62,424 nt of DNA from Armatimonadota bacterium (GTDB lineage Bacteria > Armatimonadota > JAAZEB01): NCBI GenBank assembly GCA_012512265.1, contig JAAZEM010000024.1, forward strand, positions 1-62,424. The letters are read 5' to 3'. The first letter of the stretch is position 1, and each line of letters starts with the position of its first letter. The notes under the pieces were generated by a model. It ran no database searches and had not been told where the DNA came from. It saw only the letters and a program-made list of their open reading frames with translations. The position numbers were made by a program, and so were the translations under genes. Below are positions 24,880 through 33,507 of the stretch, in pieces.

Positions 24880-25137
24880 ATGTCCGACACACTCATCCTG
24901 ACCCAGATGTTCCAAGGCACGGCGAAGTGCCCTCACTGCGGCTCCACCGAATTCCGGACGTGGAGCCTGGAGGGCTGCTCTCAGCAATACTCCAGGGGCG
25001 ACTGGAGCGCGATGGAGATCGAGGGGGATGACTCCTTCATCCTCCAGGTCACCTGCGACGGCTGCGAGCGCGTTCTCTTCGACCGGATCGACCAGGCCCT
25101 CGCCGCTCTGGAGGGGGTCATCCGGCCGAAGGGCTGA
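24880..25137 (+). CDS. Small zinc-ribbon phage protein
   Basis: 85 residues with two Cys pairs (TAKCPHCGSTEF near 17 and VTCDGCERVLF near 58), a compact zinc ribbon. Between them is an acidic linker with aromatic residues. The leader motif sits immediately upstream. Likely a small regulator or adaptor; no specific family recognised. Confidence 0.7.
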   Translation: MSDTLILTQMFQGTAKCPHCGSTEFRTWSLEGCSQQYSRGDWSAMEIEGDDSFILQVTCDGCERVLFDRIDQALAALEGVIRPKG

Positions 25138-25152
25138 GCCTGTGGGTTGCGC

Positions 25153-25209
25153 GAAGCCCCGTGCCGGGGCTTCCTGGAGCCCATCGCTCCGAGACAAGGG
25201 GAAACGAAC
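25153..25209 (+). promoter_or_regulatory. Intergenic hairpin plus leader motif
   Basis: A perfect 8-bp hairpin GAAGCCCC/GGGGCTTC with a 5-base loop (25153-25173), then GGGGAAACGAAC and the ATG at 25210. Confidence 0.6.
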
Positions 25210-25848
25210 ATGACCAAAGACGAGGCTACTCACCTCGCACGCGAGATCGCCGGGCACCTGGGAGACGGCTGGACAGCCGTCGAGGACCTGGATGGCTACG
25301 GCGTGCTGGGCCTGCTGCGCAACGGCGACGCCGAGATCGGCATCCGGTCCGACACCTGGGCGCCGAAGGGCATGCTGCACCTGCACGGCTTCCGACCGCG
25401 CCACCTGCACGAGTTCTGGCCCTACCAGTCCGTGCCCGACTCGATCAACGTCTCGCCGGCACGCCCGCCCGTGCAGATTGCCCGGGAGATCCGCCGCCGG
25501 CTGCTGCCGCGCTACGAGGCCAACCTGGAGGCCGCGCGCCAGACCAAGGCGCGGGCCGAGGCGGCCTTCGCGGCGATGCGGGCGCTCGCCGATGAGCTGC
25601 TCGCGCTGGCGCCGAACCGCTTCGATGCCGCCAACCAGGCCCGCCACCGGGAGTACCAGGACCGGAACGGCGTGAGGAACCTCGACCGTTCCGAGACGCT
25701 CTGGCTCAACCACCCGGAGGACCACACCAGCGGCACCATCGAGGTCCAGCCCGGCGGCCATATCCGCCTGAACTCCTTCACCCTGAGCGCCGGCCTAGCC
25801 CGCCGCTTCGTCAGGCTCCTCGCCGAACCGGCGCCCGGCGAGGAGTAA
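25210..25848 (+). CDS. Hypothetical early phage protein
   Basis: 212 residues. The first 75 form an alpha/beta domain (GDGWTAVEDLDGYGVLGLLR; SDTWAPKGMLHLHGFRP), followed by a long Ala/Arg-rich helix (residues about 95-140) and a C-terminal beta segment (SGTIEVQPGGHIRLNSFTLS). No Cys knuckles, unlike its neighbours. Last gene of the leader-motif series before the minus-strand kinase module. Unrecognised. Confidence 0.65.
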   Translation: MTKDEATHLAREIAGHLGDGWTAVEDLDGYGVLGLLRNGDAEIGIRSDTWAPKGMLHLHGFRPRHLHEFWPYQSVPDSINVSPARPPVQIAREIRRRLLPRYEANLEAARQTKARAEAAFAAMRALADELLALAPNRFDAANQARHREYQDRNGVRNLDRSETLWLNHPEDHTSGTIEVQPGGHIRLNSFTLSAGLARRFVRLLAEPAPGEE

Positions 25849-25867
25849 CCGGCCCGTGGGCTGCGTC

Positions 25868-25888
25868 GCGCCCCGCACCGCGGGGCGC
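25868..25888 (+). terminator. GC-rich hairpin ending the early gene series
   Basis: A perfect 9-bp stem GCGCCCCGC/GCGGGGCGC with a 3-base loop, 20 bases after the stop. It lies between converging genes and so could act on either strand; there is no U-run. Confidence 0.55.
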
Positions 25889-25946
25889 TGGTCGTGCGGC
25901 TGCCACACGTTCACTGGCATGGATCCGCGGATTGGGCGGCGCGTAA

Positions 25947-26927
25947 TCAGCGTGCCTCCTGTTTGGCCCTCAACACCGTCCGTCCGACCTCGATCAGGTC
26001 ACCAGCGTGAACATACCGGACAGATGCGCGTTCGCCGTTGATGTATAGGCCGTTACTGCTGGCGTTATCCTCGATACGCCAACCGGTCCGATCCCGCAAG
26101 AGCGTCGCATGATGTCGGCTGACCATCTCGTCTCTAGACAAGGTAATCGCGCACTCGGCGCCCCGTCCAACATGCAGGCATCGAGCGACCAACGGGAACG
26201 CCTCGCCCATATGGGGGCCCGCGATGGCTTCCAGCATGCTGACCGTCCCCGCACCAACTACCTCGCCGGTGTGCTGAACTCCAGGCGTGGCTCGGAATAG
26301 CCGGATCCCTACTACCACGTAACCAATCCAGAAGGCTAGGAGCAGCGCTACGGCGAGAGGCATCAGATCCCTCCGTCTCCATACCGGCCCACCGGCGAGG
26401 GTGAATCTGGTAACTAGGTGGGCCCTCTCTCCGTGCCTAATGGCGCCCCGGAAGACCTGGACACGGCCTTCCTTGAGTACCCTGACCATGTAGGGGGTGG
26501 GGTCTGCTCGGCCATGCCTTCGGAAATGATCCACATAGACCTCGAAATCGCCACGGGGGCTCGAACCCCTCGGCCAGAAGATGTTCTCACACGGACGGTT
26601 AGTCTCTGGAGAGACGTTCATGTCGACGTCAAGGGAACCACGCCCAAAGGCCTCCCGAGGGTGGCCGAAGAAGATCTTCTCGCCATCATGCACTACCCAC
26701 AGATCGAGGTCGTTGTAGTTGCTCCATGCCAGTGAGCATTGCACATCCCCTGACTGTCCCCCTGCGGCCGCGACGCGTCGAGCTATGGCATCGCTAGTAA
26801 CCACGTTGTTCCTGCCAGTGGGTGTCTGGCGGCGAGTGCCGGTCGGAGCGAACATCGCGGCTACGAGAATCAGGGTTACTATTGCGCCAGACACGCCTAC
26901 TACCAGGAACCCAAGAGGCTTACCCAC
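25947..26927 (-). CDS. Membrane FHA-domain protein with a DUF2135/YfaP-like extracytoplasmic domain
   Basis: 326 residues. TM1 is at about 5-27. An outside domain at about 60-180 has the DUF2135 pattern (LAWSNYNDLDLWVVHDGEKI, then GSLDVDMN and FEVYVDHF). TM2 is at about 187-210. A cytoplasmic FHA domain at about 235-320 keeps the phosphothreonine-binding signature (HVGRGAECAI, SRHHATLL, SSNGLYINGE). FHA domains bind phospho-Thr, so this is the likely partner or substrate of the kinase encoded upstream. Base composition is less GC-rich than the flanking phage genes, which suggests transfer. Confidence 0.8.
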   Translation of the reverse strand: MGKPLGFLVVGVSGAIVTLILVAAMFAPTGTRRQTPTGRNNVVTSDAIARRVAAAGGQSGDVQCSLAWSNYNDLDLWVVHDGEKIFFGHPREAFGRGSLDVDMNVSPETNRPCENIFWPRGSSPRGDFEVYVDHFRRHGRADPTPYMVRVLKEGRVQVFRGAIRHGERAHLVTRFTLAGGPVWRRRDLMPLAVALLLAFWIGYVVVGIRLFRATPGVQHTGEVVGAGTVSMLEAIAGPHMGEAFPLVARCLHVGRGAECAITLSRDEMVSRHHATLLRDRTGWRIEDNASSNGLYINGERASVRYVHAGDLIEVGRTVLRAKQEAR

Positions 26928-26990
26928 CTTTCACCTCCACTGACTCGGCCACACGCCGACCATCTATCAGGAAGGCCCTCGGGGAGAAAC

Positions 26991-28532
26991 TCAGAACCAC
27001 TGCCACTTGGTAACCGTCTCTCCTCGATTCAGGCGACCGGCTATTAAGCCAGCATCTATGGGACCAAGGATCCAAGCTAGAATGGTGGAAACACCTTCCG
27101 TCACCGGCGCCAACACGATCGCCCCGAGTAGGATGACTACACCTTTTAGGTACTGTCGATTGTAGAACTGCCCGCCACATATTAGGCAAAGGATGGATAG
27201 GAGTACGGCGACCACCGGGGAATGCGACCCTGGTGTCACGCGGATAAGCTCGTCAGCGCGCATGGGCCAGGAGTTGCCCGGACCCTCGTACGGCGGGGTC
27301 GGGGAATACGGTGCCGCGTCAGTCGCGGTCTGCCACACACGGCCACACCGGGCGCATCGAGTGCTGCCTGGCTGCCGCAGCATGCCACAATGTGCGCAGA
27401 ACCGCACGTCGCTGCCCGGTGGGATGCGGCCGGGAACACCCATTGGGCCGCCTGGGCGTACGACCGTCTGCTCTTCCGGTCGAGGGGTTGGAACCATCTG
27501 GGTAGGTGGAGTGCTGAACTGGGTTCTGAACACATGTCCGCATACGCAAGTAGGCGCATCGAGGCTCCCCAACCGCCCGCAGCGAGGGCAAGCTTTCGAC
27601 GGTCCACCCATGATGGCCGGCGGCGTACCTGATGGAGAGGCAGTATGAAGCCCTGGATCTGGCGCTCCACTGTGCGGTGTAGCTGCGAGACCGGGCGAAT
27701 GGAGCCGCTGGCGCGCACTATGCTGAGTGCCAGTTGCGCTCAGCACACTGGCCATCTCTTCTGCGGATCCGAACCGCCCGGATGGGTCCTTGCAGAGGGC
27801 CTTCGCGATCACAGCAGATAGATGAGGCGGGATCGACGGCGCTATTGCGGGCTCTTCGTGGACGATTGCGTGCGTGATTTGTGTCACGGTTGTTCCCCCG
27901 AAGGGGCGTCGACCGGTCAGCATCTCGTGAAGAAGGACCCCTACCGAGAAAAGATCAGAGCGGCCATCGACGTTCCTGCCCAGCACCTGCTCTGGAGACA
28001 TATAGGCGGGCGTTCCAAGTGCGACGCCTGTCTGGGTAAGGACGGTATCTCCCGCGACACGAGCGACACCGAAGTCCATGAGCTTCGTCCGACCATCACT
28101 CAGTACAATGACATTGTCAGGCTTTACATCACGGTGGCAAATCCCCAATCGGTGGGCTGCTTGAAGGGCATCCAGTACCTGGCGTATCACTGAAAGGGCC
28201 GTCGGTTCAGCCAGGGGACCCTGCATTCGGAGCATGTCACGCAGGTTGGTGCCATGACAATACTCCATCGCGATATAGCACTTCCCTGCCATACTGCCTG
28301 CGTCGTAGATCTGCGGCACCGACGGGTGGCTAATCGCTGCCGCGGCGCGTGCCTCACGTACGAAGCGCTCCAGCGCTTGCGTGCGCTCTACCCCCTGTAT
28401 GCTCTGGGGGAGCGTCAGCACTTTGAGTGCTACCTGCCTGTTCAGCGCCTTATCGCTCGCCAGGTAGACTATTCCGCTTGCCCCACGTCCTAGCTCGCGC
28501 TCGATCTCGTAACGTCCGAACCTCTGCGACAT
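26991..28532 (-). CDS. Serine/threonine protein kinase with zinc ribbons and a C-terminal membrane pair
   Basis: 513 residues. The kinase domain (about 7-265) is complete: GRGASGIVYLA (P-loop), VALKVL (Lys), HRDVKPDNVIV (catalytic loop), DFGVARV, and the APE-equivalent SPEQV. Two zinc-ribbon knuckles follow (CPRCGRLGSLDAPTCVCG; CAHCGMLRQPGSTRCARCG). The C-terminus holds a TM2-like hydrophobic pair (ICGGQFYNRQYLKGVVILLG) that anchors it. SD GGAGG is well placed. It forms a two-gene unit with the FHA protein and has lower GC than the surrounding genes. Confidence 0.9.
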   Translation of the reverse strand: MSQRFGRYEIERELGRGASGIVYLASDKALNRQVALKVLTLPQSIQGVERTQALERFVREARAAAAISHPSVPQIYDAGSMAGKCYIAMEYCHGTNLRDMLRMQGPLAEPTALSVIRQVLDALQAAHRLGICHRDVKPDNVIVLSDGRTKLMDFGVARVAGDTVLTQTGVALGTPAYMSPEQVLGRNVDGRSDLFSVGVLLHEMLTGRRPFGGTTVTQITHAIVHEEPAIAPSIPPHLSAVIAKALCKDPSGRFGSAEEMASVLSATGTQHSARQRLHSPGLAATPHSGAPDPGLHTASPSGTPPAIMGGPSKACPRCGRLGSLDAPTCVCGHVFRTQFSTPPTQMVPTPRPEEQTVVRPGGPMGVPGRIPPGSDVRFCAHCGMLRQPGSTRCARCGRVWQTATDAAPYSPTPPYEGPGNSWPMRADELIRVTPGSHSPVVAVLLSILCLICGGQFYNRQYLKGVVILLGAIVLAPVTEGVSTILAWILGPIDAGLIAGRLNRGETVTKWQWF

Positions 28533-28938
28533 CCATAGCCTCCACTTCCGCTAAGGCCGGCCGTGGTGTCAACTCGCCAGAGTTGTTCTCACCCCCATAT
28601 GTCATCCACATGCGTGCGTCGAACGGGTCGACTGGCCTATAGCCCGGTCTCGTCATCTCAGCCGGCGCGCAAACGGTCTGTGATGCACGATGGTTCCACC
28701 AAGGGACGGCGGTCACGCCACCAGTAGGCTGAACCCGTCAGTCTGCGGAGTGGTGCCGGCCTGACACCCTATCGGTGATCCATGTGTGGGTGATCTGGTT
28801 CAACGCAATGCTCCTGTTCCATGCGTCCGGACGGTATCCTCCTCTATGCGAGCAACTGGGACGTCGATCAGGGATAAGGAGCATATCCAGGTCACTACGG
28901 TCGGATGCCAGTGCTTGCGCTCGTTGCGGCATCAGGTG
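28533..28938. other. 406-base gap, no gene seen
   Basis: The leaders of the leftward kinase and the rightward helicase. Open frames are short and lack coding character. The composition is more balanced than in phage genes. Only the promoter at 28939 is supported. Confidence 0.5.
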
Positions 28939-28947
28939 TGTTATAAT
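28939..28947 (+). promoter_or_regulatory. Extended -10 promoter TGTTATAAT for the helicase gene
   Basis: A perfect TATAAT with TG-n (28939-28947), about 20 bases upstream of the TTG start and its SD (GGAAAGGAG). The -35 region is poor. Confidence 0.65.
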
Positions 28948-28967
28948 CAACAAGGAAAGGAGACCGT

Positions 28968-30416
28968 TTGATCAACAAAGCCCGTCTCGATCACTCCCGT
29001 CGTGTCCTCCGCCCGTTTCAGTCCAAAGGCGTCACCTGGGGTGCCGCCACCCTGGCCCCCGGTCGCGGCATCCTCATCGCCGACGAGCCCGGCCTGGGGA
29101 AGACTGCGCAGGCCCTGCACATCACCCACGTCGCCGAAGTCGGCCGCACGCTGGTCGTCACGCCGGCCAGCCTGAAGCTGAACTGGGAGCGCGAGATTGC
29201 GAAGTGGCTGCCCGGCTCCCGGGTCCAGGTGGTGATGACCGGCTACGACGACATCCGGCCGGACACCGACTTCACGGTCATCAACTACGAGCTGGTGTGG
29301 CGCCGCTACGCCTTCCTGAAGGAGCAGCGCTACCAGGGCATCATCTTCGACGAGATGCACTACCTGCGCGGCGAGTCGAGCATGCGCACCACCGTGGCCA
29401 CGGAGTTGGTGAAGCCGATCCCTTACCGCATCGGCCTCACGGGCACGCCCATCATCAACCGGCCGGCCGAGCTGGTGCCGCAGCTCCGGATCCTCGGGCG
29501 CCTCTGGCTCGATGACCACCAGTTCAAGCACCGCTACTGCGGGCCGGCGCAGGTGTGGAACGGCCACCGCATGGTCTGGGAGTTCCGCGGCCACTCCAAC
29601 CTGGACGACCTGCACGAGCACCTGCGCGCCTTCGCTATCCGGCGCGAGAAGGCGGCCGTCGCGCCGGAGCTGCCCCGCAAGCAGCGCACGGTTCTCCCGG
29701 TCACCCTCGGGAATATGGCGCAGTACCGGCGCGCCGAGGAAGAGTACGTGGCCTGGGCCGAGAAGAACGCCGACGCCCTGCGCATGGCGCGCGGCATGGC
29801 GGCCGACGAGGACTGGTTCCTCTTTGAGGAGAAGCCGCCGACCGCCGGGCAGCTCGGGCGTCTCCAGGGCGAGCAGTTCCGCCACCTGGCGAAGCTGCGC
29901 CGCCTCATCGCCCAGGGCAAGCGGAAGCTCGCTCTCGAGTGGATCAAGAGCTTCCTGCCGACCGGGCAGAAGCTCCTCGTCTTCGCCCTCACTATCGAGG
30001 TGCAGGAAGCCCTGCGCGACGCCTTCCCCGGCTGTGCGTCCATCCTGGGCGAGTACTCGCAGCGGAAGCGCATGGAGCAGGTCGACCGCTTCCAGACCGA
30101 CCCGAGCTGCCCGCTCATGGTCGCCAGTCTGAAGGCCGCGGCTGAAGGGCTCACCCTCACCGCCACGAACAACGTCCTGGTGGTAGAGCTTCCCTGGGCG
30201 CCGACGCACCTGGAGCAGGCCGAGGACCGCACGCACCGCATCGGGCAGACGCTCCCGGTGAACGTCTGGCTCCTCGTCGCCGCGGGCACCCTGGAAGAGC
30301 GGATCCTGGAGATCCTCGACCGGAAGCAGCAGGTGGCCGACCGCGCCGTGGACGGCCGCAGCACCACGGAGATTCTCACCGAGATGCTCCGCAGCGGGAA
30401 AGGAAGTCGCCGATGA
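28968..30416 (+). CDS. SNF2-family helicase
   Basis: 482 residues from a TTG start with SD AAGGAG five bases away. All SNF2 motifs are visible: I ADEPGLGKTAQ (Pro where DEMGLGKT is usual), Ia VVTPASLKLNW, II FDEMHYL (DExH), III GLTGTP, and V/VI in the C-terminal lobe as AAAEGLTLTATNN and AEDRTHRIGQ. It is a short single-module enzyme resembling SMARCAL1-type annealing or remodelling helicases. It would act on phage replication or recombination intermediates. It overlaps the next gene by four bases. Confidence 0.93.
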   Translation: MINKARLDHSRRVLRPFQSKGVTWGAATLAPGRGILIADEPGLGKTAQALHITHVAEVGRTLVVTPASLKLNWEREIAKWLPGSRVQVVMTGYDDIRPDTDFTVINYELVWRRYAFLKEQRYQGIIFDEMHYLRGESSMRTTVATELVKPIPYRIGLTGTPIINRPAELVPQLRILGRLWLDDHQFKHRYCGPAQVWNGHRMVWEFRGHSNLDDLHEHLRAFAIRREKAAVAPELPRKQRTVLPVTLGNMAQYRRAEEEYVAWAEKNADALRMARGMAADEDWFLFEEKPPTAGQLGRLQGEQFRHLAKLRRLIAQGKRKLALEWIKSFLPTGQKLLVFALTIEVQEALRDAFPGCASILGEYSQRKRMEQVDRFQTDPSCPLMVASLKAAAEGLTLTATNNVLVVELPWAPTHLEQAEDRTHRIGQTLPVNVWLLVAAGTLEERILEILDRKQQVADRAVDGRSTTEILTEMLRSGKGSRR

Positions 30417-31000
30417 GCAGTGCCAAGCGCCCTCCGGTCGAGGACACGCGCAAGAAGGAGGTCTACGCCCTGGTCGAGCGCTACGGCCTCTCCGAGGCCG
30501 CGCGCCGCTCCGGCACGCCCGTCTCCACCATCAACTCCTGGATCCGGCGCGACCGTGCCAAGGGCGCGCCGGTGCCGGAGTCGGTCACCGCGCGCGCCTC
30601 GGTGCAGGAGCGCTACCGCATCGTCCTCGATGCCCGGCAGCGCGGCGTCACCCGTGCCGCCCGCGACTCCAGCACCGCCATCAACACCATCCTCCGCTGG
30701 GAGGAGGAGTTCGTCCAGGGCAAGCACCCCGACTATCCCCTGCCGCCGCGCCAGAAGCAGCACCCCGAGGACCTGGTGCAGCAGGACGGCGCCGCCCTCC
30801 GTGCCGCCCGGCTCTCGGCCGGCATGACCCAGCGCGCCGTCGCGGCCGCGGCCGGCATCCCGCAGCCGTCCCTCGTCCGCTACGAAGGCGAGTACGTGCG
30901 CTGCCCTGAGAGCGTCCTCCGCCGCCTCGCCGAGGTCATCGGTGTGCCCTATGAAGCCCTACTCGCCGAGCCGGCGGGTGATGAGGAGAAGCCGGCATGA
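30413..31000 (+). CDS. Multi-HTH DNA-binding protein with C-terminal XRE domain
   Basis: 195 residues. Two N-terminal homeodomain-like HTH units are visible (RYGLSEAARRSGTPVSTINS near 25 and QRGVTRAARDSSTAINTILR near 75). A canonical XRE helix-turn-helix follows at about 125-185 (MTQRAVAAAAGIPQPSLVRY). It is translationally coupled to the SNF2 gene (ATGA), so the pair probably acts together, the HTH protein perhaps targeting the helicase. Function inferred. Confidence 0.75.
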   Translation: MSSAKRPPVEDTRKKEVYALVERYGLSEAARRSGTPVSTINSWIRRDRAKGAPVPESVTARASVQERYRIVLDARQRGVTRAARDSSTAINTILRWEEEFVQGKHPDYPLPPRQKQHPEDLVQQDGAALRAARLSAGMTQRAVAAAAGIPQPSLVRYEGEYVRCPESVLRRLAEVIGVPYEALLAEPAGDEEKPA

Positions 31001-31133
31001 GAGGGACTATGCCCCGGGCCTGGCACAAGGCGTAGTGGGCGCTGCTCTGGTGCTGTTCTATGGAGTAGAGCAAGTGTGGGAAGAGCTGCCGCTGGATGGG
31101 TATCGGCCGAGATGGCACGTAGCAGGGCGCTAG
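30981..31133 (+). CDS. Possible small protein overlapping the HTH gene end
   Basis: A 50-residue frame from the ATG at 30981 with a hydrophobic centre (GLAQGVVGAALVLFYGVEQV) and polar ends. It could be a single-pass membrane peptide, but there is no clear SD and it may be fortuitous. Confidence 0.3.
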   Translation: MRRSRHERDYAPGLAQGVVGAALVLFYGVEQVWEELPLDGYRPRWHVAGR

Positions 31134-31611
31134 GGATCGGCTCAGGAACGAATGTCGCGAGTATCGTGCCCTCCTGGGGCATTACGCCACGCGTTGTGAT
31201 AGGAGACGTGCGCCGCCTGTCTCTGGGTTATTCCTGACCGTACCCTCTCGCCACGAGGTATGCCCGCGGAGCCGGTGGCCTCTTCCGGGAACCGCTTCTG
31301 GTAGTCCTCTCGGATCACCTTCGCCCCGGCAGTTGGATGTGCTCACTCGCGGTTTGCGCCGCGCTGACGGCGGGAACCCCGAGACAGGAGGGTCCCGGAG
31401 CTGTCGGCCAAGCATCGTGATGGTATCCCTCGGCCGTAAGGGGCCGTGAGGATGAGACATGCCCGGAGCACCTGATGCGAGCAGCAGGCGGACATCGAAC
31501 GAAACGAGGGCAGGCCCCGGCGCCGGTTAAGCACGGAGCCGGGATTCCGCCCGCCGCTTTGCGGCGCTTCCGCTGGGCCCGGGCCTGGACCGGCAGCGAT
31601 CAGGAGGTGTC
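31134..31611. other. 480-base gap at the left edge of the metabolic cargo
   Basis: No credible gene. Short frames on both strands lack starts. A hairpin GCCGC/GCGGC near 31555 and an excellent SD (AGGAGG) at the right end serve the following gene. It may mark the junction of phage and cargo DNA. Confidence 0.45.
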
Positions 31612-32052
31612 ATGCGGTTCATCTCGACCTATGTACACGGCATCATCGACTACGCCGCAGCGGCGGCGCTAGCGCTCGCCCCGAACGTCTTCCGCTTTGC
31701 GCGGCTGGGGGGCGCGCCGGTGCGCACTCTGAGAGGCTTGAGTGTGTTCGCCGTGCTCTACAGCGTCTTCACGGACTACGAGTGGGGGGCAGTCAAGGTG
31801 CTCTCCATGCGCACCCACCTGAAGATCGACGCGGCCTTTGGCCTCTTTCTGCTGGCAGCGCCGCGAGCACTCAAGCTCGCCGGGCTGGATGCGCGCGCTC
31901 GGCGCACTTACGAGGGCTTCGGGCTCTTCTCGCTCGCCGCGTCGCTCCTCACGAAGACCGAGGTGCCGTGTCCGTCCGTGGTGTGCATGCGCTCCGAGGA
32001 TGAAGAGGCAGTGCCGGCCCGCCCGGCCCAGCCGGCGGCGGGCACGGGCTGA
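31612..32052 (+). CDS. Small integral membrane protein (SPW-like)
   Basis: 146 residues with about four short hydrophobic segments (HGIIDYAAAAALALAPNVFR; LRGLSVFAVLYSVF; IDAAFGLFLLAAPRAL; GLFSLAASLL) and a polar Pro-rich tail. The HGIIDY...AP start recalls SPW/VitK-type small bacterial membrane proteins. AGGAGG lies eight bases before the ATG. Typical of bacterial chromosomes, not phages; first gene of the cargo block. Confidence 0.65.
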   Translation: MRFISTYVHGIIDYAAAAALALAPNVFRFARLGGAPVRTLRGLSVFAVLYSVFTDYEWGAVKVLSMRTHLKIDAAFGLFLLAAPRALKLAGLDARARRTYEGFGLFSLAASLLTKTEVPCPSVVCMRSEDEEAVPARPAQPAAGTG

Positions 32053-32379
32053 CCCGCGCCGTGCCTCTTGCTGTCTCACACGGATCATGGCAGAGGGCAG
32101 GCTGCGCCCTGGCGCGCTACCGTGCTCCACGGGCCAGACGCCGCGGTGCGAGGTCGGGCGACCGCGAAGCACTCCTGTGCGCCCACTCGCTGCCCGGCGT
32201 TTGCTGCCGGGGAGACCGGGTAGTACCTGCCTTGATTGGCGTCGGGCCTCGCGGAGGTGGAAGCGTCTTGTGTTGCGCCGACACACCCGGCAGCGGTCCG
32301 GTCGCCAAACGCGATAGGTCACGTCGTTCCAGGACCCAGACGACGACCTTCGCCAACCACCCATAGGAGAGATCTGCCG
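32053..32379. other. 327-base gap, nothing recognised
   Basis: No convincing gene. An AGGAGA SD precedes the ATG at 32380. Confidence 0.4.
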
Positions 32380-33312
32380 ATGAGAATCACAGCGAATAGG
32401 CTTGGGGGCCTGCTGGCCCTCACGTTCCTCTTCCTCACGGCACCGGCGCACTCCCAGGCGCCGGCCCCGGCAGCGGCGTCACCGACGCCACCGGCATACC
32501 GAGACGTGGAGCGGATACTGCAGGCCCCCGGAAGGATGGAAGAGGGGGCCTTCGTAGTACACGCCCCACGCACCGATCTGCAGGTGACGATGATGGGCCA
32601 GCCGCTCCCGCCCGGGTTCGACCTCACCTCGTTCATCGCGTGGACGTTCAGACCGGAGGGATACCTGACCTCCGGCTACCTGGTCGTGCGTGAGGAGGAG
32701 ATGAACCCGGTCGTTTCGGAGTTGCGGGCGGCCGGCATCCGGATTGCCGCACTCGTCCGCCACATGATCGGCGAGCAGCCGCGAATCATGTACGTGCACT
32801 TCCAGGGCCGTGGGAGTGGCCCCACCCTCGCCCAAGGTATCCGCAGGGCCCTCGGGCGAACCGGCACCCCCCTGCCGACACCGCCCGGTGCGCTCAACCT
32901 GCCGCCCCCAGCGGGGCTGGACGTGAACCGCATCCAGCTTGCCTTGCGCCGGTCGGGCATCATCGAAGGCGGTGTGCTGAAGGTGACGCAGGGGCGCCCC
33001 GGTGTGCGGCTGCAGGGGGTCGAATTGCCGCCCGGGATGGGGCCGTTCTCGGTCGCCTACTTCACGGGCACGGACGCCAACGCCCTCGTGGGCGGTGAGG
33101 TCGTGCTGACCGAGAGGGAGATCGACCGCGCTATCGACACCTTCCGGCAGGCCGGCTTCCTCGTCGCCGCGCAGCATATCCACCTCGTCGGCGAAGAGCC
33201 GAAGCTCTACTTCCTGCACTATTCCGGAACCGGGCCGGCGGAGACGCTGGCGCGCGTCGTGCGCTCCGTCTTCGACCAGGTGAGAGGCCCGGCCGTCGGT
33301 AGCCGGTCGTAG
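32380..33312 (+). CDS. Exported DUF1259 protein
   Basis: 310 residues. A Sec signal peptide (MRITANRLGGLLALTFLFLT, cleavage near AHSQA) is followed by two DUF1259 repeats at about 45-155 and 180-300. Each has the pattern of a repeat start (DVERILQAPGRMEEGAFVVH), a hydrophobic-acidic core and a late HMIG/HLVGEEP...FLHYSGTG block. Members are secreted or lipoprotein-like (LppY/LpqO) and of unknown function. Signal peptide and duplication are clear. Confidence 0.8.
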   Translation: MRITANRLGGLLALTFLFLTAPAHSQAPAPAAASPTPPAYRDVERILQAPGRMEEGAFVVHAPRTDLQVTMMGQPLPPGFDLTSFIAWTFRPEGYLTSGYLVVREEEMNPVVSELRAAGIRIAALVRHMIGEQPRIMYVHFQGRGSGPTLAQGIRRALGRTGTPLPTPPGALNLPPPAGLDVNRIQLALRRSGIIEGGVLKVTQGRPGVRLQGVELPPGMGPFSVAYFTGTDANALVGGEVVLTEREIDRAIDTFRQAGFLVAAQHIHLVGEEPKLYFLHYSGTGPAETLARVVRSVFDQVRGPAVGSRS

Positions 33313-33361
33313 TGGGAAGGATCGCCTCTCGCCGGTAGAGGTCGCATCGCCCAAACCGTGA

Positions 33362-33424
33362 AGGCTCCGGACCTCCCGGAGCCTCTCCTATACCCGATGA
33401 CCCACCCGCCGAGGTGGCGGGTGG
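33362..33424. terminator. Double hairpin between converging genes
   Basis: Two perfect 9-bp hairpins: AGGCTCCGG/CCGGAGCCT (33362-33384) and CCACCCGCC/GGCGGGTGG (33402-33424). They sit between convergent genes and probably act as a bidirectional terminator. No U-runs, as elsewhere in this sequence. Confidence 0.65.
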
Positions 33425-33507
33425 CGTAGGGCCTCCCTGCCGCGCCGGCCAAGGCGAGCGGGCTTCCGGCGACCACGTCCACAGGGGCATCTCCGCAAAC
33501 CTTCACG

